From JASFBA01 sp036172265 (lineage in GTDB: Bacteria > Chloroflexota > Chloroflexia > DTKN01): a DNA stretch of 64,000 bases. Positions 47,296 through 55,961 of this stretch are shown here, piece by piece (the first letter of the stretch is position 1; the number at the start of each line of letters is the position of its first letter). A program made the translations under genes and the position numbers. The DNA lies in assembly GCA_036172265.1 (NCBI GenBank), contig JASFBA010000084.1, positions 21,031 to 85,030 on the forward strand. The letters are read 5' to 3'. The notes under the pieces are model-generated. The model did no database searches and had not been told where the DNA came from. It saw only the letters and a list, made by a program, of their open reading frames with translations.

Positions 47296-48438
47296 ATGGC
47301 GCGTGTCTCAGCCTTTACCAGTCTCGGTCTGTCTGCCCTGATTCTAATGATGGCGATTGCCGCAGTTGCTGGGGCGGAGCCTCCCCCGCCGGACACTAAC
47401 CGTTTCTTCCCGACCCCTCCCCCGATGGGAGCAGAAGGTTGGCTGCCTGCTCCGCCTGTAACAGCGATGAGTGGCTCCAATCTGTTGGTGAACGGCAGCT
47501 TTGACGACCCTGCCTACCCTTTCTACTGGCGGTATCCCAACCACTTCGTCGCAGGGGGGTGGATCCGCTGGTGGATTCACGGGACCGTCCTGCCGGAATA
47601 CGACGACGCCCGCACCCAGCGGCCGTACTATGATGGCGGCCACGCTCAGGTCTATTTCAAGTGGGGAGCCACGTATGAAGCCGGCATCTACCAGGTCGTC
47701 TCCGGCCTCACTCCCTGCACGCCCTACCGGTTCACGATGTGGGCCCGCAACCACTCGCTGGAGGGTGTCTTGCCCCATGCCCGCATTGGGCTGGACCCGG
47801 AGGGGACTCAGTTGACGCCCAGCGATGACGACTGCGCGGTCAAAACCGGCCTGCCCCCCAAGACGGTCTGGTCCCGCGAGCAGACGGTTCTCTTCACCTG
47901 GGAGGAACTTGCGGTAGATGCAGAACCCTTGGGAACTCGGTTGACCGCCATCCTTTATGCCCACCCGGAGCCTCCCCCGGACGGGCGAACCTACTATTTT
48001 GACACCATCTGGGATGCCGGGCGGCTGATCACCGGTACCTATCCAAATGGCAGGTTGCCGGTACCCGCTTCCTGGACGCCTTCAGGGTTTATCACCAATG
48101 TGGTTACCTCCACTGTGCTGAACAGCCTGGTGATAGAGTGGGATACTTGGGCTCCCGCCTCCACCCAGGTCTGGTACGACGTCATCAGTCCAACTGCGCC
48201 CATCTCTTTCACCGGGGCCTTTACAGTGTACCTCCCTCTAGTAACGAAGGCTCCCTACTATTCCTATGCTACGGCACCGGATATGACACCTGTGAACCAC
48301 CATCGGGTGGCCATTGGTGGCCTGCAGAACGGTCAGATCGTTCGTTTCGTTGCCCTCTCCCGCCGACTATATGATGGTTCATGTGTTACCGAGGTGTCAG
48401 CACCGATGGAGGTGATAGTCAGCGGGATTACCCCCTGA
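47296..48438 (+). CDS. Secreted protein with YLPLV motif, stop codon inside a likely reading-frame break
   Basis: 380 residues as read. N-terminal signal peptide (LGLSALILMMAIAAVAGA), a Pro-rich linker, a carbohydrate-binding-like beta sandwich (LLVNGSFDDPAYPF, a typical start of CBM-type modules; about 60-240), and a fibronectin-like domain interrupted by TVYLPLVTKAPYYS (about 313-326). Frame 0 stops at 48438. In the -1 frame reading continues through NYAYLPLVIKASGP to a TGA at 48480-48482 that overlaps the GTG start of the next gene. See finding. It starts 2 bases after glycosyltransferase 2 ends. Confidence 0.78.
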   Translation: MARVSAFTSLGLSALILMMAIAAVAGAEPPPPDTNRFFPTPPPMGAEGWLPAPPVTAMSGSNLLVNGSFDDPAYPFYWRYPNHFVAGGWIRWWIHGTVLPEYDDARTQRPYYDGGHAQVYFKWGATYEAGIYQVVSGLTPCTPYRFTMWARNHSLEGVLPHARIGLDPEGTQLTPSDDDCAVKTGLPPKTVWSREQTVLFTWEELAVDAEPLGTRLTAILYAHPEPPPDGRTYYFDTIWDAGRLITGTYPNGRLPVPASWTPSGFITNVVTSTVLNSLVIEWDTWAPASTQVWYDVISPTAPISFTGAFTVYLPLVTKAPYYSYATAPDMTPVNHHRVAIGGLQNGQIVRFVALSRRLYDGSCVTEVSAPMEVIVSGITP

Positions 48439-48478
48439 ACTATGCCTATCTGCCCCTGGTGATCAAAGCGAGCGGCCC

Positions 48479-50842
48479 GTGAGCAATCGTATGAAGATAT
48501 GGGCCCTGTTCCTGCCATACACCCTGTTGGCTTGCTTTTTCGCGCAAGTCATCCTGGCTGGGCCGCACCTTTCCCTCACCGCCGACGAGCCTGTCCATAT
48601 GGCCCAAGGCTATGTCTACTGGACGCGATGGGACTTCCGCTTCGCCTGGGCCATCGCCCAACCGCCCCTGCCCGATGCGCTGGCAGGCATTGGCCTGCTC
48701 CTTCAGCCTGGCCCGAATGTGGAGGAACTGGAAGGATGGGTGGACGGAGACCATTCCCACTTCGTCTCCGCCTTCCTTAACTGGTATGGGCCCGGTGCGG
48801 CCCTGGAAGCGGCCACTTTCGTTTCCCGCTTCCCGATCACCCTGGTGGCGCTGATCGGCGCGGCTTTCGTCTACCGCTGGGCCCGGGAGCGGTTCGGACG
48901 GCAATGGGGATGGCTGGTCCTTTTTCTCTTTACCTTTGACCCCAACTTCCTGGCCCACTCCGGCCTGGCGACCACTGATATTCTCCTGGCTGTCTGGGGA
49001 TTCGTCGGCGTTTATGCCGCAACCCGATGGGCCGCCACCCATTCCCGGAAATGGGGGCTTCTGAGCGGCGTCGCTCTGGGGCTGGCGCTGGGGTCCAAAA
49101 CCTCCGGCTTTTTCCCCCTGGGGATTGTCGGCCTGATAGGGTTCACCTGGGCCCTGGAGGAGTTCCGCCGCCAGAGGAGAATCGGGGTATGGCTCCGGTG
49201 GGCCGGACGGCTGGCCGGCCTGCTGGGGCTTGCGGCCCTGATCCTCTGGGCCCTGTACGGTTTTGAACTCCGACCTCATCCATTCGCCACCCACCTGTTG
49301 CTGTGGCGGATGCTGCGGAGGCACATGGCCGAAGGACATGCCGCCTTCCTGATGGGTCAGGTCGCGCATCACGGCTGGTGGTACTACTATCCGGTGGCCT
49401 TTCTCCTGAAAACCCCACTCCCCACGCTGGTTCTGTTGGCAGCGGCTCTGGCTCCACCGGGCTATGCTCTCCGGCGCTGGTGGCAGGATCGGGACCTCTG
49501 GCTGTATCCCCTGCTCTATGGGTTCGCAACATTGTTCAGCACCATCGCGATCGGCTACCGTTACCTGCTGCCAGCCTTGCCTTTTCTGTTTGTTCTCGCG
49601 GGCCGCGTCCTGCGGAGTACGGAGTACGGATTACGGAATGCGTACCCCGTATTGCGTATTCCGTTATTGGTTTGGCTGGTTGCTGGCACCTTAAGGGTTG
49701 CTCCGAACTATCTGACCTTCTTCAACGAACTGGCTGGTGGGCCTTACCAGGGGCACCGGTATCTGGTGGATTCCAATCTGGATTGGGGGCAGTCCTTGAA
49801 GGCACTGAGGGAATGGCTGCGTAGCCAGGAGGATGTGGGTGTACCTTTTATCAGTTTCTACACGTATGCCAGCCCGGGCCTGTACCATATCCTTTATCAT
49901 CCAATTCCGCCGGCCCCTTACACTCCCTTGACCCTTCCCGCCCGCTTTGACCCGGCGCCGGGCCTCTACGTGATCGGTGCGACAACCCTTCAGGGAGTTA
50001 TGCTGAGCGACCCGGATGCCTACGACTGGTTCCGCCACCGCGAGCCGATTGCCCGCCCAGGAATTGCTCTCTTTGTTTATCGGGTGTCTCCCCACGACTC
50101 TCCACCTACCTGGCTGGCCCAATGCACGGTGCCCGTCGCACCGCTGACCCTGGAGGCTGCTGTAGAGGGGTTCGGCCGCGATGACCTGCGGCTGGCCTAC
50201 TTTGACTGCACCTCTGGCTGGCTCTACCCGACTGGCGGCGAGGACCCTGGCTGGTTCGCGCTGTTCCGCCAGACCGCTCTTTCCGATGACCCGTTTATCC
50301 GTCGGCAACTCTCCTCGGCGCGCCTCTCGTTTGAACAACGACGACCCGGCACTCTGCCTCCCTTTGTCATCTATGAAGCGCCGGTCGGAAAGATAGGCCC
50401 GTGCTTCACCCCCGAATCCTCCGTCCAGGTGGGCACTCTGGTTTTCCTGGGAGAAGATTCTCCCGGTCCTCTTCCCGTTCGGCCAGGCACAACAGTGGAG
50501 ATAGAGACCTGGTGGCGAGTGAAGGCAGTCCCCGCCCGCCCACTCTCCATTATGATGCACCTGGTCGGCCCGGAGGACCAGCCGGTCATCGTCAGCGATG
50601 GGCTGGCGGTGCCGGTGGACCAGTGGCGGCCCGGCGACATCATCGTCCAACGCCACCGGCTCTCCATCCCGGCGGATGCTCCCTCCGGCGAGTATCAGCC
50701 CTTCACTGGCGTTTACTGGCTGGATACAATGGAGCGGTGGTCGGTAGAGGTAGACGGGAAGCCGGCAGGGGATCGGGTCCCCCTGCCGGCCGTTCCAGTC
50801 TCCGGTGAACGCCACGGGACGGCTACGGGGTCGGCACCGTGA
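48479..50842 (+). CDS. GT39/PMT-like membrane glycosyltransferase 3
   Basis: 787 residues from GTG at 48479 (an ATG at 48491 is possible). Asp-Glu in SLTADEPVHMAQGYVYW and QPPLPDALAGIG; hydrophobic segments to about 420; DSNLDWGQSLKAL; C-terminal domain ending WRPGDIIVQRHRLSIP and GVYWLDTMERWSVEV. Paralogue of glycosyltransferase 4 at 52066 (closely alike over 49560-49770). It overlaps the convergent secreted-protein gene by 20 bases at the 3' ends. Confidence 0.84.
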   Translation: MSNRMKIWALFLPYTLLACFFAQVILAGPHLSLTADEPVHMAQGYVYWTRWDFRFAWAIAQPPLPDALAGIGLLLQPGPNVEELEGWVDGDHSHFVSAFLNWYGPGAALEAATFVSRFPITLVALIGAAFVYRWARERFGRQWGWLVLFLFTFDPNFLAHSGLATTDILLAVWGFVGVYAATRWAATHSRKWGLLSGVALGLALGSKTSGFFPLGIVGLIGFTWALEEFRRQRRIGVWLRWAGRLAGLLGLAALILWALYGFELRPHPFATHLLLWRMLRRHMAEGHAAFLMGQVAHHGWWYYYPVAFLLKTPLPTLVLLAAALAPPGYALRRWWQDRDLWLYPLLYGFATLFSTIAIGYRYLLPALPFLFVLAGRVLRSTEYGLRNAYPVLRIPLLVWLVAGTLRVAPNYLTFFNELAGGPYQGHRYLVDSNLDWGQSLKALREWLRSQEDVGVPFISFYTYASPGLYHILYHPIPPAPYTPLTLPARFDPAPGLYVIGATTLQGVMLSDPDAYDWFRHREPIARPGIALFVYRVSPHDSPPTWLAQCTVPVAPLTLEAAVEGFGRDDLRLAYFDCTSGWLYPTGGEDPGWFALFRQTALSDDPFIRRQLSSARLSFEQRRPGTLPPFVIYEAPVGKIGPCFTPESSVQVGTLVFLGEDSPGPLPVRPGTTVEIETWWRVKAVPARPLSIMMHLVGPEDQPVIVSDGLAVPVDQWRPGDIIVQRHRLSIPADAPSGEYQPFTGVYWLDTMERWSVEVDGKPAGDRVPLPAVPVSGERHGTATGSAP
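49614..49662. repeat. In-frame heptamer repeat, inverted arrangement, in glycosyltransferase 3
   Basis: Seven 7-base units: GGAGTAC, GGAGTAC, GGATTAC, GGAATGC, GTACCCC, GTATTGC, GTATTCC. The second half is roughly the reverse complement of the first, so it can fold. Confidence 0.7.
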
Positions 50843-51941
50843 ACTGCCGAGCCTCCGACCGCCAGGTGACGCATTGACTGCCGGAGAGGCCCCGGGAGAC
50901 GGCGATGAACTCGTACGTGCCACCCGGAACCAGCCCGGTCAGGACGGCCTGATGGCTGGTGGTGGGCGTCTTATTCAGCGGAGTGTACTGCCATCCGATC
51001 TGCCGCAGGACGATGGGGAGATAGACTTTATAGGGGTACTCCGGCGGAGTGGGCCCGACGGGACCGGAGACCAGGCGATAGTATACCTGCCCCAGCGCCG
51101 CACCGGTTGTTGTCCAAGTCACCGTGGTTGTTGCTCCGGCGGTGATGACGGTCAGGTTGCTGATGCCGGATGGGGTGGGCAAATTGTTCGGGTCATGGAT
51201 CATCGGCGGTGTGGCATCCCAGAAAGAGGCACTGTCCCAGAGGATGCGATGGGAACGGCCGCCGCTGGCATCGGCGTAGGTGAAAACCGTGATTTTGGTG
51301 CTCAAGGCCTCTGCCGTCACCGTCAACGGGCCATAGGCCCATTGGTATTTCTGGACAGGCCCCCAGATTGTAGAGGCAGGGAAGGAGACGTGGACCGCCG
51401 GGTCGGTGTACGAATTGGGATGCCAGCCCACCCGGTCAATCCCGACCTGCAGCGCATAGAGCACATCGCCGCTTCCTTCCGGTCGGGACTGGGCATATAT
51501 CTGGAAGCCGTAGACCAGACAGGGCGTAGCGTTGTAGATGGGCTGGTAGATGCCGGCCAGGAATTTGCCTTCGCCGTAGGTGCGCATCTGCACGGCCTCC
51601 ACGTTCAGCACATAGGTCCCCTCCGGGTCTGGTTCCACGATGTCTGTCCCGTCCAGGAACCATAACCGCCAGTCCTGCCGGATGCTATCCGGGATATTAT
51701 TGTTGACATTATTATCATCGTCCGGAAGCCAGGCACCTGAAGGGTATGTGCTCTGATACCGGAGGTGAAACTCGTACCAGTCGTGGTTATCAAATCCGGG
51801 GTTGTGGAGCGAGGCCGTCCCTGCAGCGATGACATTTGCCGGTGGAGTGGGGGTGTCCGCCTGGGAGATCCCGGAAACCAGAAGCATCGCCATAGCGGCC
51901 AGGATGGCTGGCCCGGCGAAAATGAGGAAATGTTTTCTCAT
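50823..51941 (-). CDS. Secreted protein with YLPIV motif
   Basis: 372 residues, a paralogue of the protein at 47296. Signal peptide (ILAAMAMLLVSGISQA), a carbohydrate-binding-like region (SLHNPGFDNHDWYEFHL), a long middle part, and a fibronectin-like end interrupted by YPYKVYLPIVLRQIGW, ending GSQCVTWRSEARQFTVPTP. AGGAGG precedes the ATG. It lies between two glycosyltransferase genes on the opposite strand. Confidence 0.8.
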   Translation of the reverse strand: MRKHFLIFAGPAILAAMAMLLVSGISQADTPTPPANVIAAGTASLHNPGFDNHDWYEFHLRYQSTYPSGAWLPDDDNNVNNNIPDSIRQDWRLWFLDGTDIVEPDPEGTYVLNVEAVQMRTYGEGKFLAGIYQPIYNATPCLVYGFQIYAQSRPEGSGDVLYALQVGIDRVGWHPNSYTDPAVHVSFPASTIWGPVQKYQWAYGPLTVTAEALSTKITVFTYADASGGRSHRILWDSASFWDATPPMIHDPNNLPTPSGISNLTVITAGATTTVTWTTTGAALGQVYYRLVSGPVGPTPPEYPYKVYLPIVLRQIGWQYTPLNKTPTTSHQAVLTGLVPGGTYEFIAVSRGLSGSQCVTWRSEARQFTVPTP

Positions 51942-52007
51942 CGTTGACCTCCTATAGTGAGTGGGCTATCCCTTCCCTGGAACCGAGCAGGTCCCGAATA
52001 TAAGATA

Positions 52008-52035
52008 AGTGTACCAGAAATCATAGGGGCGTCAA
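52008..52035 (-). promoter_or_regulatory. Promoter of the YLPIV secreted-protein gene
   Basis: Minus-strand TTGACG (52035-52030), 16 bases ending TGG, TACACT (52013-52008). Confidence 0.55.
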
Positions 52036-52065
52036 GATTGACGCGGACGCGTTGGAGAACACTGG

Positions 52066-54354
52066 ATGCGAAACCATAACGTTTTGCTTCTGTTTCCCCT
52101 TATCGCGGTGGTTCTTTTCGCTCAATTAATGCTTCACTCCTGCCACGCCTCCCTCACCTTTGACGAAGGCCCCCACATCGCGGCGGGATATGCTTACCTC
52201 CGCACCGGCGACCTGCGGCTACAACCGGTCCACATCCATCCGCCGCTGGCCAATATCCTGGCCGCCGCGCCGCTCCTGCTTCAGCCCGATCTCCCCGACC
52301 CCCGCCGGATTGACGGCTGGGAGATCGCCAGCCTCTCCGCTGTCACCGACGGGGTGGTCTGGCAGTACCCCTATCCGGCCCGGATGGCACTGGTAACCCG
52401 ATTCCCCATCATCGGGATGACCCTCCTGCTGGCCGCCGTCGTCGGCCGCTGGGCCACTGACCTCTGGGGGCCGCGCGGTGGCCTGCTGGCCCTTTCCCTG
52501 CTGGCCTTTGACCCCCATATCATTGCTCACGGCTCGCTGGTGACTACCGATATGGCGGTGACCCTCTGGGGGACGGCCGCGCTCTTCCTGGCTTCCCGCG
52601 CTCTCCGCCACCCCCGTGCCGGGTCCGCAGCGGGCGCCGGCATCGCCCTGGGGCTGGCCCTGGCCTCCAAAGTCTCTGCCCTTTCCCTTGTCCCGGCCCT
52701 GCTGGTTCTGGCCCTGCTGGCCCCCGTCCGCCTCCGCCATCGGCTGACTGCCATCCCGGGCGGGCTGGCCCTGGCTGCGCTGGCCCTCTGGGCCGTCTAC
52801 AGGTTTGAGGTTCGCCCTGTCGCTGGCTTCCCGCTCCCCCTGCCCGCCGCCACTCACCTGGAGATTTACCGTTCCCTCCAGGAGCACTACCGCCAGGGCC
52901 ACCCGGCCTTCCTGATGGGCCGGAATAGCCAGCACGGTTGGTGGTACTATTTCCCCGTCGCCTTTGCCCTGAAGACCCCGCTACCTACCCTCTTGCTGGC
53001 GCTGGCCGGCCTTATTGGGAGACCCGCCCTAAGGGCTTGTCTGATGGGCCAAAACGGCACTCCACCTCGTTTCGTGCTTGACTACGAATGGCGCCGCTGG
53101 GCGCCTCTCACGGTTTTCCCGCTGATCTACCTGGCCTCCACTCCCTTCAGCAGCGTCAACATTGGCTACCGCCACCTCCTGCCGGTTCTGCCCTTTCTGT
53201 TCATCCTCGCAGGCCGCATCCCACGGAGTACGGAGTGCGGATTACGGAATGTGTACTCCGTATTGCATATTCCGTTATTGGTTTGGCTGGTTGCTGGCAC
53301 TTTAAGGGTTGCTCCCAACTATCTGGCCTTCTTCAACGAACTGGCGGGCGGACCGGCGGGGGGATACCGCTACCTGGTGGACTCCAACCTGGATTGGGGG
53401 CAGAACCTCTGGCAACTGCGGGATTGGATGCGGAAAAACGGCGTGGGGCGGGTCTTCTACGCCCATTACAGCCCCGCGCGGCCGGAAGTCTATGGGGTTT
53501 CTGTGGACTTTTTACCGCCGGACTGGCGCGCCATTCCCTTCACACCGCTGGACCCGGCCCCCGGGGTCTATGCCATCGGCGCGACAGTCCTGCAGGGTAT
53601 CTACACGCCGGACGTCAACACGTACGTCTGGTTCCGGGCCCGCTCGCCCTGGGCCCGGCTGGGGTACGCGCTCTTTCTGTACCGGGTGGAGCCCCGCCCC
53701 GCGCCCCGCTGGGCCGTCCTCTGCACCGACGCGGCCACCGCGCTCTCGCCCGACGCCCTGCGCACTGGCCTGGGCCGTCCCGACCTCCGGGTGGCCTATG
53801 TGGACTGTTCTCAGACGTGGGTATTCCCCGCTCCCGGGCCGCCCGGCGTCCTGGTCCTGCCGCCGGAGGCCGGGCCCCCGCCCGGCGCGATGCTGGACGT
53901 CCCGGCCCGCCGGGCCGACGGCCGTCCCCTATACAACCTCTACTGGCTGGAGACGGCCCCGGCGTCGGAGCACCCGCTGACGGCTACCCTAGATGGCCCG
54001 CTGGATTTTGTGGGGCACTCCGTGTTCCGGACCGGTGGAACGGTGGAGTTGTGGACGTTCTGGCGGGTCAAAGAGATACCGGCCCGGCCTCTATCGCTGA
54101 TGGGTCACCTTCTGGGGCCAGATGGGATCCCCGTGGCAGTGGCGGATGGGATGGGATTCCCGCCGGAATTCTGGCAGCCTGGCGACCTCATCGTCCAGCA
54201 GCAGCGGTTCTCCATCCCGGCCGGTGCGCCGTCGGGGGAGTACACCCTGGCTACCGGCGCCTACTGGCTGGATACGATGGAGCGATGGGAGGTCACTGTT
54301 GACGGGAAACCGGCGGGGGACCAGATTTTCTTATCCGCTATCCTCTGGGAATGA
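52066..54354 (+). CDS. GT39/PMT-like membrane glycosyltransferase 4
   Basis: 762 residues. Asp-Glu in SLTFDEGPHIAAGYAYLRTG and HIHPPLANILAAA; membrane segments to about 410; DSNLDWGQNLWQL; C-terminal domain ending WQPGDLIVQQQRFSIP and GAYWLDTMERWEV. Closest paralogue is glycosyltransferase 3, with which it shares a nearly identical stretch around the heptamer tract at 53225-53273. It is convergent with cobU (16-base gap). Confidence 0.84.
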   Translation: MRNHNVLLLFPLIAVVLFAQLMLHSCHASLTFDEGPHIAAGYAYLRTGDLRLQPVHIHPPLANILAAAPLLLQPDLPDPRRIDGWEIASLSAVTDGVVWQYPYPARMALVTRFPIIGMTLLLAAVVGRWATDLWGPRGGLLALSLLAFDPHIIAHGSLVTTDMAVTLWGTAALFLASRALRHPRAGSAAGAGIALGLALASKVSALSLVPALLVLALLAPVRLRHRLTAIPGGLALAALALWAVYRFEVRPVAGFPLPLPAATHLEIYRSLQEHYRQGHPAFLMGRNSQHGWWYYFPVAFALKTPLPTLLLALAGLIGRPALRACLMGQNGTPPRFVLDYEWRRWAPLTVFPLIYLASTPFSSVNIGYRHLLPVLPFLFILAGRIPRSTECGLRNVYSVLHIPLLVWLVAGTLRVAPNYLAFFNELAGGPAGGYRYLVDSNLDWGQNLWQLRDWMRKNGVGRVFYAHYSPARPEVYGVSVDFLPPDWRAIPFTPLDPAPGVYAIGATVLQGIYTPDVNTYVWFRARSPWARLGYALFLYRVEPRPAPRWAVLCTDAATALSPDALRTGLGRPDLRVAYVDCSQTWVFPAPGPPGVLVLPPEAGPPPGAMLDVPARRADGRPLYNLYWLETAPASEHPLTATLDGPLDFVGHSVFRTGGTVELWTFWRVKEIPARPLSLMGHLLGPDGIPVAVADGMGFPPEFWQPGDLIVQQQRFSIPAGAPSGEYTLATGAYWLDTMERWEVTVDGKPAGDQIFLSAILWE
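53225..53273. repeat. In-frame heptamer repeat in glycosyltransferase 4
   Basis: Units GGAGTAC, GGAGTGC, GGATTAC, GGAATGT, GTACTCC, GTATTGC, ATATTCC, at the same place in the protein as the tracts in glycosyltransferases 2 and 3. Confidence 0.7.
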
Positions 54355-54370
54355 GAGCAGGGCGGGAACC

Positions 54371-54919
54371 TCACCCGCCCTTCAGGTTCAGCGGAATCCC
54401 CGCCACCATCAGGATCACCTGGTCGGCCCGGGCGGCCAGCCATTGATGGACCCGCCCCAGCGCGTCCCGGTAGACCCGTCCCATCGGGTACGGGGGGACC
54501 AATCCCATCCCCACTTCATTGGAGACGACGATGAGAGAAACCCCTCGCGCGGCGCAGACTTCCAGCACGGCCTCCAATTCGTCCACAACTCGCGCTTCCA
54601 GCCGGTCTTCCGTCACCCCATCGCCTTCGTCCATCAGCAGATTGGAGACCAGCAGGGTCAGGCAATCCATCAGCACGACTTCGCCCCCGGCGACCGCCGC
54701 CTCCAGTGCCTGTCCGATATGCATCGGGGCCTCCAGCGTGCGCCAGTGGGACGGGCGCGCGGCCCGATGGCGGGTAATCCGTTCGGCCATCTCAGCATCC
54801 CCTGTGGTCGCCGTCGCGACGTAGAGGACCGGCCGACCGGATTCCACTGCCAGCCGCTGGGCATATGCGCTTTTCCCGCTTCGGGCACCGCCCAGAATCA
54901 GAGTCACCCGGGCTCTCAT
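54371..54919 (-). CDS. cobU: Adenosylcobinamide kinase / guanylyltransferase
   Basis: 182 residues. P-loop LILGGARSGKSAYAQ at about 7-21, the guanylylated His in RITRHRAARP (about 50), LMDCLTLLVSNLL, and SNEVGMGLVPPYPMGRVYRD near the end. Phosphorylates adenosylcobinamide and adds GMP. GGAGG is about 9 bases before the ATG. It is separated from cobS by a repeat-rich gap of 283 bases, so could be in a separate unit. Confidence 0.95.
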   Translation of the reverse strand: MRARVTLILGGARSGKSAYAQRLAVESGRPVLYVATATTGDAEMAERITRHRAARPSHWRTLEAPMHIGQALEAAVAGGEVVLMDCLTLLVSNLLMDEGDGVTEDRLEARVVDELEAVLEVCAARGVSLIVVSNEVGMGLVPPYPMGRVYRDALGRVHQWLAARADQVILMVAGIPLNLKGG

Positions 54920-54989
54920 TATTCCGTTTCCTCCAGCAGTCGGTAGAAGGTCCGCCGGATAGACGTAGGAGGTGGAGCCTATACGGAAG

Positions 54990-55193
54990 GTAACTATTCA
55001 GCCCGATGGAGATCGCCCTCTTGGCGCCGATGGGGAATCGGCTTCCCCCGCAGACCACAGACCATAGACCACAGACCATAGACGACAGTGGTCGGTGGTC
55101 TGTTGTCCGTCGTCCATCCGGAACGGATGGCGCAGGCCGTCCAGAGGCCGCAGGCCCAGGGAGGCTGACTTTCCGTCAGCGCTGAATAGTTGC
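54990..55193. repeat. MITE-like element between cobU and cobS
   Basis: Bounded by near-perfect inverted repeats GTAACTATTCAGC (54990-55002) and GCTGAATAGTTGC (55181-55193; 12 of 13 match). Inside: a heptamer tract YAGACCA x5 (55051-55085) followed by complementary heptamers (55091-55113), a hairpin CCATCCG/CGGATGG (55114-55130) and GCTGAC/GTCAGC (55164-55180). No open frame. Confidence 0.6.
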
Positions 55194-55202
55194 TACGGCC
55201 GT

Positions 55203-55961
55203 TCATCCTCCCCTCCCGGCCACCAGAGTCAGGAGGACGATCACTTCTACGGACTCGCAGAGGGCGCCGTAGACATCGCCGGTGAAGCCGGGGATACGCC
55301 GCAGGACCCAGTGGGCGAAGAGGACGGTGAACAGCCAGGCCAGCGCCAGGGCGATCAGGCCCTCCAGCGGGCGCGCCGGGAGGGGAAGCAGGGCCAGCAT
55401 CGTGGCCCCCAGCAGGGCCCGCCCGCTAACGAACTCCCGTACCGTCTTCCCCATGCCGGCCGCCCGGGCGGCGGGGTAGCAGGCCATCGCGTAGACCATT
55501 GCCCATCGTCCCAGCAATGGCGCCAGGAGCAGGGCGGTCCAGGTCCCGGAAGAGAGGCCCGTCGCCAGCGCCGCGAATTTGACCAGCAGCAGTATAACGG
55601 CCCCGACTACTCCAAAAGCGCCCACATGAGTATCCCGCAGAATCTCCAGTCGGACCTCGGGAGAGCGGGCGGCCAGCAGCGCATCGCAGCAGTCCACGAA
55701 TCCGTCCAGGTGGAGCGCGCCGGTCAGGGCCACCCACAGGGCCAGCACCAGCGCGGCTCTCAGGACGGGCGGGAACAGGTAGCCCAGCAGCGCGTCGGAG
55801 CCGACCAGCAGCAGGCCGATCAGCGCCCCGACCGCCGGAAACGCCCATGCTGACCGCCCCACCTCTTCCAGCGAAACCTCCCGCGAAGGCAACGGCAGGC
55901 GGGTCAGGAAATGCAACGCCACAAGAAGCGAGCGCAAGATTACGCTACAGACGTTCCGCAA
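55203..55961 (-). CDS. cobS: Cobalamin synthase (adenosylcobinamide-GDP ribazoletransferase)
   Basis: 252 residues, polytopic membrane protein. Family signature LHFLTRLPLP at the start, GALHLDGFVDCCDALLA (about 80-96; metal-binding Asp/His), TVREFVSGRA, and FTGDVYGALCESVE near the end. Joins alpha-ribazole phosphate to adenosylcobinamide-GDP. Its first 17 bases overlap the end of cobT. Confidence 0.95.
   Translation of the reverse strand: MRNVCSVILRSLLVALHFLTRLPLPSREVSLEEVGRSAWAFPAVGALIGLLLVGSDALLGYLFPPVLRAALVLALWVALTGALHLDGFVDCCDALLAARSPEVRLEILRDTHVGAFGVVGAVILLLVKFAALATGLSSGTWTALLLAPLLGRWAMVYAMACYPAARAAGMGKTVREFVSGRALLGATMLALLPLPARPLEGLIALALAWLFTVLFAHWVLRRIPGFTGDVYGALCESVEVIVLLTLVAGRGG

Noticed and set aside
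49560..53340. Recent duplication or recombination joining glycosyltransferases 3 and 4
   Set aside because: The near-identical stretch is short and the rest is well diverged, so gene conversion is possible but not provable from one sequence.
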